From assembly GCA_016719015.1 (NCBI GenBank), contig JADKAZ010000015.1:124001-188000 (forward strand): a DNA stretch of 64,000 nucleotides, given 5' to 3'. This stretch comes from Chitinophagaceae bacterium (GTDB lineage: Bacteria; Bacteroidota; Bacteroidia; Chitinophagales; Chitinophagaceae). The translations under genes were made by a program, and so were the position numbers. Positions 43,427 to 50,205 of the stretch are shown one piece after another. The notes beneath the pieces were generated by a model. The model was not told the origin of the DNA, did not search any database, and was given only the letters and a program-made list of their open reading frames with translations. Every line of letters begins with the position of its first letter. The stretch's first letter is position 1.

Positions 43427-44439
43427 TTAGCTTGCTTCATTTGTGACTGTTGTTTTTGTTCGTTTATAATAATAGTTTTTCCATGTTTTCTTTTGCAGTC
43501 CGTACTGTTTATGTACATCTTCGGGCACCTGCCAGTTCAGGCTGCTGTGCCTTCTGCGATAGTTGTAAATGGTAATACACCTGGCAATATGCCGGGAAGC
43601 CTCAGGGGTTCTTTGTAATAGTTACTGATGAGTTCTGTCTTTAGTATGCCGTTTACTCTTTCAGCAATAGCATTTTCATAAGGGTCGCTGTTTTGTGTCA
43701 TACTGATCTGGCAATTGTGTTGTTGCAGCAGGTTGGTATATTCAGTGCTGCAATATTGTATCCCCCTGTCGCTATGGTGTATCACAATGGCATCCGGCGG
43801 CTTTTGTGCCAGTGCTTTTTTTAACGCCATGATGCCGCTGCTCACTTTCATATCATCGCTGAGATGGAAGCCCACGATCTTTCGGCTGTAAGCATCAGTA
43901 ATGAGGAACAGGTAAGCATGGCGGTGTTTGGTGGGGATGTAAGTAATATCAGCCACCCAAAGTTCATGAGCTTTAAGCGGCGTAAAATCCTTTGCCAGAT
44001 TGGGATAGCGGCGAAAGTGGTGTTTACTCATGGTGGTATACACATTGCGTTTTAGTTTTCGGACCAACAGTTTGTTGCGACGCAGTAAATCAAAGAAAGC
44101 ATCTCTTCCCATTTTAATATTGTGCTGATCAAAGAAGGGGAGGAGTTCAATAAATAGTTTTCTACCACCACAACGGGGTTGGTGTTTTCTGATTTGTTGA
44201 ATTTGCTGCAGCACCAGGCCTTCCTGCAAATGCAGTCGCATGGTTTTACTCATGTGTTTATGATACGCCTGTGGCGTATAGCCCAACAGCCGGCAGATAG
44301 TTTGTAAACTAACAGAACTATATGCCTTTTTTATTTCCCGGACTGTGGGCTTCCAGACTTTTTTCTGATGGAGATATTGAGTTTGTCTTCGGCCACATTG
44401 ATAAGGGTGTCTAAAGCATCGGCTCTTAGTTTTTCCCAT
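43427..44439 (-). pseudogene. IS3 transposase orfB (DDE integrase), frameshifted
   Basis: The catalytic core is intact: HTH_21-like start, ELWVADITYIPTKHRHAY (first Asp), VIHHSDRGIQYCS (second Asp), NAIAERVNGILKTE (Glu). After NYYKEP the open frame diverges and stops at 43537. One base earlier in frame, the normal end continues: PEASRHIARCITIYNYRRRH, SSLNWQVPEDVHKQYGL, and a stop at 43427. The break is a missing C in the run at 43605-43608 (GGGG on the plus strand). It is therefore a pseudogene unless this is a sequencing error. Translation normally comes by -1 slippage from orfA. Confidence 0.85.
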
Positions 44440-44705
44440 TGCAATTGCTTTTCAAGGGCAGCAATTTTTTTCTGCAAATCATCAGCCGTGATTTGTTTTT
44501 TGGGGAGCCTTTTTTTGTTGGGGTCATCCATGTCTCTAAGATAGTGGCTTTGTTGTTTGGTTGTTCTATCCAGGCCATGAACACCCTGATAGATTTGCAC
44601 CCATTTGCAGATGGTGGTGCGACCGATACCATACTTTGCTTGCAGCTTTCGGTACCCGCAGCCTTGCTCCAGGTACTCTTTAATAATCTGTTCTTTTAAG
44701 TCCAT
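44331..44705 (-). CDS. IS3 transposase orfA (helix-turn-helix)
   Basis: The 124-residue protein starts MDLKEQIIKEYLEQGCGYRK and has a helix-turn-helix (LQAKYGIGRTTICKWVQIYQ) followed by a leucine-zipper-like stretch (LQKKIAALEKQLQWEKLRA). The heptamer AAAAAAG at 44358-44364 (read on the minus strand), in frame as A-AAA-AAG within IRKKSG, is the canonical -1 slip site of IS3 elements and would fuse OrfA to OrfB. orfA overlaps orfB by 109 bases. Confidence 0.9.
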   Translation of the reverse strand: MDLKEQIIKEYLEQGCGYRKLQAKYGIGRTTICKWVQIYQGVHGLDRTTKQQSHYLRDMDDPNKKRLPKKQITADDLQKKIAALEKQLQWEKLRADALDTLINVAEDKLNISIRKKSGSPQSGK

Positions 44706-44773
44706 AAAATGGTTGTTTTTTAGTCAACCTATTTCAGGACGAGACAAACTAAAAGCCGAAGTTAAGAACTACT

Positions 44774-44872
44774 GCCCAACAGAATTACGTCCGCCGGATA
44801 TAAAGCTTGGATATGCACTGCCGATGATTGCTGCAACGTCATGCCCCAATTGCACAAAACCTTTTGTTGGGC
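44774..44872. repeat. attC-like inverted pair GCCCAACA ... TGTTGGGC
   Basis: GCCCAACA (44774-44781) and TGTTGGGC (44865-44872) are perfect 8-base inverted repeats 83 bases apart, which fit the R'' (RYYYAAC) and R' (GTTRRRY) core sites of integron attC elements in spacing and sequence. The bases between do not fold into a long stem, so an attC is suggested, not shown. A further ACGCCCAAC at 45927-45935 beyond the nuclease gene is the inverted partner of GTTGGGCGT at 44866-44874. Confidence 0.4.
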
Positions 44873-44884
44873 GTTCGTGCAGCG

Positions 44885-45883
44885 TCACTTGATAAGTTTC
44901 GGATATTTTTTTCTTAGTTCATAAACTGCTTTTAAATTTTGTTGCACAAATCTTTTCATAGCAGGAATACAATCTTCTTCTTTGTCTATAAATTCACTAA
45001 TCGGTTTCATTAAATAAGGAGATGCCATGTCGTCTTCATCACATGACCATTCATTTTGTTGAATTAATTCCTTTTGGATTATGTCCAAAAACTTTGAGTT
45101 AGAAAATTTCTTCTTCGGAAGATTTAACCAAAGTCCAAAATATGGTATTTCGTCTTCCCAATCCCAACGAAAGCCCGTTACGATATAAAAATCGTTAGTT
45201 TCGTATTTTAACTTTGACCATCCATTGTAAGAGTAATTAAGATGTTTTTCCCTTGAATAGCCACCAAAATGTTTTTCAAATTCCGGCCTTAGCTGTTCAA
45301 GTACTTCTTCCATTTTTGTAATAGTTTCAGGAATAGTTTTGATTGCAAGCATATCCTGAATAGTAAAGTTTTGAACTTTTTCCATTTCTTGGTCTTTTAA
45401 AAATGATTTAAGATGGTTTGTGATTTCACTATGAGAAGTATTAATAAGTTCGTGTACTTCAAACCACCTTATCATATGTGGTTTTACCGTATCAAATGTA
45501 AACTCTCTGTGTTCAAAATACTTAGTTAAGAAAACAAGATGTTTATCTTTTTGTAGTTTATGGTTTGTCAAAATTGTAGCATAGTCACTAAGTTGATTTG
45601 GTCGTTCGCTTGCCTGGACTTTGCATTCAAAGATTATGGCAGTGTCATCAAAGCAAACTTCAATGTCGGGCCGCCCCAAATTGTCATATTCAACTTGTGT
45701 TGTCACATCGCAAATGTTTTGAGGAAGTTTAATTTTTAAAAGCTTAAGAAAAATGTCCTTGCGGAAGGTTAAATCTGTTTCAATACAGAACGCAAATATT
45801 TCAGTTAGAAAATTTTCTAAAGGGCTATGTGTTTCTCTTTGTCTATATGAGAATACTCTTGAAAATACTGATACATCTTTCAT
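44885..45883 (-). CDS. Lone PD-(D/E)XK nuclease-superfamily protein
   Basis: This 332-residue cytoplasmic protein has the nuclease core near residue 70-90: GRPDIEVCFDDTAIIF followed by ECKV (PD ... D/E-x-K), preceded by SPLENFLTEIFAFCIETDL, a helix found in PD-(D/E)XK family members of the PF14281 kind. The C-terminal part (about 190-332) is aromatic and Lys/Glu-rich (NGWSKLKYETNDFYIVTGFR) with no named domain. No helicase, ATPase or methyltransferase sits next to it. AT-rich codon use (TTT, AAA) and flanking 9-base inverted repeats suggest a mobile cassette. A phage-defence role is plausible but inferred. Confidence 0.72.
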   Translation of the reverse strand: MKDVSVFSRVFSYRQRETHSPLENFLTEIFAFCIETDLTFRKDIFLKLLKIKLPQNICDVTTQVEYDNLGRPDIEVCFDDTAIIFECKVQASERPNQLSDYATILTNHKLQKDKHLVFLTKYFEHREFTFDTVKPHMIRWFEVHELINTSHSEITNHLKSFLKDQEMEKVQNFTIQDMLAIKTIPETITKMEEVLEQLRPEFEKHFGGYSREKHLNYSYNGWSKLKYETNDFYIVTGFRWDWEDEIPYFGLWLNLPKKKFSNSKFLDIIQKELIQQNEWSCDEDDMASPYLMKPISEFIDKEEDCIPAMKRFVQQNLKAVYELRKKYPKLIK

Positions 45884-45926
45884 TAAGTCCTACAGTGCTT
45901 TAAAGATTGAGATGTTAAATTGCATG

Positions 45927-45998
45927 ACGCCCAACTCGTAAATAGGCGAAACTGCTGGTACAGTTTATTGTTAATAATCAATAGAAAAATGTACCAGC
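45927..45998. repeat. Inverted repeats upstream of the nuclease gene
   Basis: ACGCCCAAC (45927-45935) is the inverted partner of GTTGGGCGT at 44866-44874 on the other side of the gene. Beyond it, GCTGGTACA (45954-45962) and TGTACCAGC (45990-45998) form a 9-bp stem, with a smaller TATTG/CAATA stem inside. Confidence 0.5.
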
Positions 45999-46031
45999 TA
46001 GTTTTTATAAATTTACTAATAATTAAATCAT

Positions 46032-46271
46032 ATGTATGAAGAAATTCAACTGAAATATATTCATCCTGCCCTGCAGCTGGGTGTTCAGGATATTAGGAAT
46101 ATATGGCTCTTAAACCCGGTTCCGGTTAAACTGGCTACTAGCCTTCACCGGGGATCTCTTGTTTTCAGAATGCCCGTTTCAGGAAAACGCATCAGTTACA
46201 AAACTTTAAAAAAAGGATTGGTTAAACAACGAATTAGTATTCGTAAACAGGTTAAATTACTTCCATTTTGA
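46032..46271 (+). CDS. Small conserved-looking protein, unknown
   Basis: The 79-residue protein reads MYEEIQLKYIHPALQLGVQD to start, has an aromatic/hydrophobic middle, and a strongly basic C-terminal half (SGKRISYKTLKKGLVKQRIS). There is no signal peptide. The codon pattern and ATG start are sensible, and it ends 5 bases from the convergent nadA. No family recognised. It may be a real small gene or a chance frame. Confidence 0.45.
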   Translation: MYEEIQLKYIHPALQLGVQDIRNIWLLNPVPVKLATSLHRGSLVFRMPVSGKRISYKTLKKGLVKQRISIRKQVKLLPF

Positions 46272-46276
46272 ATTCA

Positions 46277-47287
46277 TTACAACCCCGCCTTTGCAGAAAT
46301 CTCCAGCATCCTGTCTATGGGTTTCTTGGCTTCTAACCTTAATGCCTCATCCATTTCAATTGCCGGCGTTTCATACTCCATACACAGATAAATTTTTTCC
46401 AGGGTGTTCCTTTTCATGTGGGGACAGTCGTTACAGGCACAACTATTATTAGGTGGTGCAGGAATAAAAGTTTTATTGGGAGACGCTTTCATCATCTGGT
46501 GCAGGATACCTGTCTCTGTTGCCACGATATATTCCTGGGATGAATCGGTCTGTGAATATTTTAATAAGCCGGTAGTTGATCCGATAAAATCTGCTATGCG
46601 AAGTATAGGATCTTCACATTCAGGGTGGGCAATCAGTTTGGCATGCGGATGACGAACTTTTAGTTTAGTAATTTTTTCGAGGCTGAAAATTTCATGTACC
46701 ATACAGGCACCATTCCAAAGCAGCATATTTCTTCCTGTTACTTTGTTGATATAAGCCCCCAGGTTTTTATCCGGCGCAAAGATTATTTTCTGGTCTTTTG
46801 GAAAACTTTCTACAACAACTTTTGCATTACTGCTTGTCACAATCACATCACTCAACGCTTTAATGCCGGCACTGCAGTTGATATAACTCACCACCACATG
46901 GTCCGGGTGTTGCTCTTTGAATTTTTTGAATAATGGTGGCGGACAACTATCGCTGAGAGAACATCCGGCTTTCAGATCCGGTATAACAACTTTTTTTGAT
47001 GGATTTAAAATTTTAGCCGTTTCAGCCATGAAATGCACCCCGGCAAAAACAATCATATCGGCGGTGGTCTTTTCTGCCTGTTGTGCCAAACCCAAACTAT
47101 CGCCGATATAATCCGCCACATCCTGGATATCCGGTTCCTGGTAGTAGTGCGCCAGTATCACCGCATTTTTTTCTTTCTTCAGCCTTTCAATTTCGGCAAA
47201 CAGGTCCAGTGTTGGATCAAGCTCAATGTTAAGAAAACCGTTTATTTCAAGATTTGATTGAGCTGCCACCAGAGTATTTTTGTTCAT
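46277..47287 (-). CDS. nadA: Quinolinate synthase A
   Basis: NadA condenses iminoaspartate with dihydroxyacetone phosphate to quinolinate, using a [4Fe-4S] cluster. The 336-residue protein has NAVILAHYYQEPDIQDVADYIG at the start, GCSLSDSCPP near residue 107 with a cluster Cys, WNGACMVHEIFS near 194, and SCACNDCPHMKRNTLEKIYL near 282 with the third cysteine region. No nadB or nadC gene is next to it. It diverges from the S46 peptidase gene across the DnaA-box-rich region described below. Confidence 0.95.
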   Translation of the reverse strand: MNKNTLVAAQSNLEINGFLNIELDPTLDLFAEIERLKKEKNAVILAHYYQEPDIQDVADYIGDSLGLAQQAEKTTADMIVFAGVHFMAETAKILNPSKKVVIPDLKAGCSLSDSCPPPLFKKFKEQHPDHVVVSYINCSAGIKALSDVIVTSSNAKVVVESFPKDQKIIFAPDKNLGAYINKVTGRNMLLWNGACMVHEIFSLEKITKLKVRHPHAKLIAHPECEDPILRIADFIGSTTGLLKYSQTDSSQEYIVATETGILHQMMKASPNKTFIPAPPNNSCACNDCPHMKRNTLEKIYLCMEYETPAIEMDEALRLEAKKPIDRMLEISAKAGL

Positions 47288-47340
47288 CGCTACTTGTTTT
47301 TCGATTCAGCAATATTCCAACACTTCACACAACTTTTCAA

Positions 47341-47714
47341 AACAAAATTTTTAAAACCCTGTATTAATACAATAATAGTAATAATATATTTTTATAAAAA
47401 AGAGTTTATTATTATTACAGGTGTGGATTAGTGGATAAACTCTTTTACAAAAATACTTACTTTCAGTAATCCACATTTAAAACAAGGTAATCCACACACA
47501 CTATCGTTGATTCTATTGATTTTCCTTAACACTATCCACAGCATTGTGAACTACTGACCTGCAGAAATAAATGAGTCATTTATTTTTAAATAATGTGAAT
47601 CAGGATAGGATAGTTGGTTAAAATAATGGCTCCTCAGCTCACTTCTCACTGAACTCACAATTTCGTTTCCAATCATTCAGTTCCATATACACGTTTCACA
47701 AGGCGTTATACACA
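47341..47714. other. Candidate replication origin (oriC): AT-rich tract plus DnaA boxes
   Basis: Between nadA and the S46 peptidase gene lie 568 bases without a gene. At 47341-47420 a strongly AT-rich tract could serve as the unwinding element. It is followed by 9-mers close to TTATCCACA: TGTGGATTA (47422-47430, minus), AGTGGATAA (47430-47438, minus, rc TTATCCACT), TAATCCACA (47467-47475), TAATCCACA (47488-47496), CTATCCACA (47532-47540) and TTATACACA (47706-47714). Boxes 3 and 4 are 21 bases apart, two helical turns. Three boxes are identical except for orientation. Neighbours diverge from the region. dnaA is not in the window; dnaN is at 62660-63775. Confidence 0.6.
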
Positions 47715-47855
47715 TGTTTTTTCACCTGTTCACAACCCTACGGGGAAAAAAAGTTGGAAGTAGCCTGCCGGTTTGATAGTATTTCAAAGACTTTATAAAC
47801 GGAAAAGCTAATAAAACAGAATGACCTAATTTTAAACCATCAAAAAATTTACTGT

Positions 47856-50024
47856 ATGAAGTATATAAAACACCTGTTTGTTGTCATTTGTTTGTCGATT
47901 GTTTCCCTGGTGAAGGCTGATGAGGGAATGTGGCTACCCCTGTTGCTGGAGAAAATGAACGAAAAACACATGAAGAGCCTGGGGATGAAAATGAGTGCTA
48001 AAGATATTTATAGTATCAATAGCGGAAGCCTGAAGGACGCTATTGTAAGTTTTAACGGAGGTTGTACCGGCGAGGTAATTTCATCTAAAGGACTAATATT
48101 AACCAATCATCATTGCGGGTTTGATGCAATTCAGAACCATTCCACATTAGAACGTAATTATATAAGAGATGGTTTTTGGGCAGCGAATCATGGTGAAGAA
48201 ATTCCTAACAAAGGAATGTTTGTCACTTTTATTATACGTATTGAAGATGTAACGAAACAGGCATTAAACGGGGTTACACCTGTAATGACGGAAAGTGAAA
48301 GACAATCAACCATTGATAAAAATATAAACGAGATAAGGAAGACAGCAAAGAAAGAAAGCTACCAGGATGGATTTGTCCGTGGTTTTTTTGAAGGCAATCA
48401 ATATTATATGTTCATCACCGAAACTTATAGAGATATAAGATTGGTGGGGGCGCCGCCTTCTTCAATCGGCAATTTTGGTAAAGACACCGACAACTGGATG
48501 TGGCCACGGCATACCGGAGATTTTTCTATGTTCCGCATTTATGCTAACAAAGAAAACAAGCCGTCAGAGTATGCAGAAGATAATATTCCCTACACACCTA
48601 AAAAATCATTAAACATTTCATTAGACGGTGTAGCTGAAGGAGATTTTACGATGGTGTTTGGCTTTCCCGGCAGAACTACGCAATACCTGCAATCAGCCGC
48701 TGTGGAACAAATAATGACCGTGAATGACCCCGCAAAAATTGCGATCCGGGAAAAAGCACTGGCGGTTATTGATGGTTATATGAGAAGTGATGAACAGATT
48801 AAAATTCAATATGCAGCTAAATATGCCGGTATTCAAAACTCCTATAAAAAATGGCAGGGGGAAGTATTGGGATTAACAAGCACCAATGCACTGGGAAAAA
48901 AGAAAACATATGAAGCCGAATTTCAAAAAAGAGTAAATGGTAATCCACAGTGGAAAGCACAATATGGAACACTCTTGGGCGACCTTGAAGCCGCCTATGG
49001 CGAAATAAAACCATACGGCTATGCACGGGATTATTATTTAGAAATTACCAGTAAGATTGAGTTGTTTACTATTGCCGGCTGGGTAAATTCAGTAAGTGCA
49101 GCGGCGCTGAAAGATGGAGAAAAGGCTTTTACACAGCGAAGAGACCAGGCCCGGAATGTGCTGGAAGGATTGTTTGGAGAATATAATTCCGAAGTAGATG
49201 TGAAGCTGTTTGAAACGCTGATAGAGATGTATGTAAAAGACCAGGACCAAAAATACCAATCGCCATTTCTGAGAAAATTGTTGAGTGAGAATGGTAATGA
49301 TATTAATAAGGTGGCAACAAAGCTGTATGAAGAAACAATATTGCATGATGCCAAAAAAACAATGCAGTTGCTGAATGGTACCATGGAAGATGTTATGGCG
49401 TTTGCAAAAAAAGATAAAGCGATACAATTATATACAGACCTGGTAGCCACCTATTCAAATGAGGTTTCAAAAAAATTAAATGAGGTTCAGGCCCGTATCA
49501 ACAAGCTTAACCGTACTTACATGCAGGCGCAGATGGATGTCTTTAAGGAAAAAACATTTTATCCTGATGCCAACAGCACACTACGGGTTACTTATGGTAA
49601 AGTAAAAGGCTATAACCCACGGGATGCGGTGAAATATGATTACTACACCTACCTCGATGGGGTAATGGATAAATATGTACCCGGCGACTACGAGTTTGAT
49701 GTGCCGGAAAAAATACAAACACTATATAAGAACAAAGATTACGGCCAGTATGGAACGAATGGCAAAATGCCGGTATGTTTTATTGCCCAGAATCACACAA
49801 CAGGCGGTAACTCCGGAAGCCCGGCACTGGATGCTTATGGTAACCTGGTGGGCCTCAACTTTGACCGGGTGTGGGAAGGAACAATGAGTGACATTAATTA
49901 TGACCCTTCTATTTGCCGCAATATTATGGTGGATATACGCTATGTATTATTTATTGTGGACAAATACGCAGGGGCCAGCCAACTGATTAAGGAGATGAAA
50001 CTGGTTCACCCAAAGCGGAAATAA
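47856..50024 (+). CDS. S46 family dipeptidyl-peptidase (DPP7/DPP11 type)
   Basis: Periplasmic serine dipeptidyl-peptidases that split dipeptides from oligopeptides, feeding amino-acid catabolism in Bacteroidota. The 722-residue protein has a signal peptide (to about LVKA), LTNHHCGFDAIQ with catalytic His (H85 or H86), DNWMWPRHTGDFSMF with catalytic Asp near residue 222, and TTGGNSGSPALDAYG with S653. Just after it, FDRVWEG has Arg at 671, the position where DPP11 (Asp/Glu-specific) has Arg and DPP7 has Gly. A DPP11-like preference for acidic P1 residues is predicted. Monocistronic with a strong terminator. Confidence 0.9.
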   Translation: MKYIKHLFVVICLSIVSLVKADEGMWLPLLLEKMNEKHMKSLGMKMSAKDIYSINSGSLKDAIVSFNGGCTGEVISSKGLILTNHHCGFDAIQNHSTLERNYIRDGFWAANHGEEIPNKGMFVTFIIRIEDVTKQALNGVTPVMTESERQSTIDKNINEIRKTAKKESYQDGFVRGFFEGNQYYMFITETYRDIRLVGAPPSSIGNFGKDTDNWMWPRHTGDFSMFRIYANKENKPSEYAEDNIPYTPKKSLNISLDGVAEGDFTMVFGFPGRTTQYLQSAAVEQIMTVNDPAKIAIREKALAVIDGYMRSDEQIKIQYAAKYAGIQNSYKKWQGEVLGLTSTNALGKKKTYEAEFQKRVNGNPQWKAQYGTLLGDLEAAYGEIKPYGYARDYYLEITSKIELFTIAGWVNSVSAAALKDGEKAFTQRRDQARNVLEGLFGEYNSEVDVKLFETLIEMYVKDQDQKYQSPFLRKLLSENGNDINKVATKLYEETILHDAKKTMQLLNGTMEDVMAFAKKDKAIQLYTDLVATYSNEVSKKLNEVQARINKLNRTYMQAQMDVFKEKTFYPDANSTLRVTYGKVKGYNPRDAVKYDYYTYLDGVMDKYVPGDYEFDVPEKIQTLYKNKDYGQYGTNGKMPVCFIAQNHTTGGNSGSPALDAYGNLVGLNFDRVWEGTMSDINYDPSICRNIMVDIRYVLFIVDKYAGASQLIKEMKLVHPKRK

Positions 50025-50060
50025 GCAAAATAGAACCGAATCAGATATTTTGAATAAACA

Positions 50061-50093
50061 ACTAAAAAAGGCGGAAAGTCCGCCTTTTTTAGT
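50061..50093 (+). terminator. Terminator after the S46 peptidase gene
   Basis: ACTAAAAAAGGCGGA and TCCGCCTTTTTTAGT form a 15-bp perfect stem with an AAG loop. T-rich on the plus strand within the stem itself; bidirectional by symmetry. Confidence 0.9.
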
Positions 50094-50171
50094 TATTCAC
50101 CCCCTCTTTCGCCAACAAGCAAAATCCCCTGGCAGCCGGCCATTTTTATAGATTTTCCACAGTTTTTCCCC

Positions 50172-50179
50172 TATTTTTG
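50172..50179 (+). promoter_or_regulatory. -7 promoter box for the PpiD-like gene
   Basis: TATTTTTG matches TAnnTTTG, 26 bases upstream of the ATG at 50206. Confidence 0.45.
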
Positions 50180-50205
50180 CCATCCTTTAAAAAGCAGGGT
50201 ACACT

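Larger units (their letters stand above)
43256..44747 (-). mobile_element. IS3-family insertion sequence (inactive as read)
   Basis: About 1.49 kb, bounded by inverted repeats: left (43256) TTGTCTCGTCCTAAAATA, right (ending 44747), read inward, TTGTCTCGTCCTGAAATA, both continuing into a GTTGACT. It carries orfA and orfB on the minus strand in the standard IS3 arrangement with an A6G slip site. No clear 3-base target duplication is present. A second copy of the left-end motif (43323-43350) makes the left boundary ambiguous. orfB carries a frameshift, so the copy probably cannot move itself. Confidence 0.88.

Noticed and set aside
43253..44750. Three-base target duplication of the IS
   Set aside because: Bases next to either plausible pair of ends do not match.
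50150..50170. TTTTCCACAG before the PpiD-like gene as a DnaA box
   Set aside because: Single isolated 7/9 match without partners; not comparable to the cluster at 47.4 kb.
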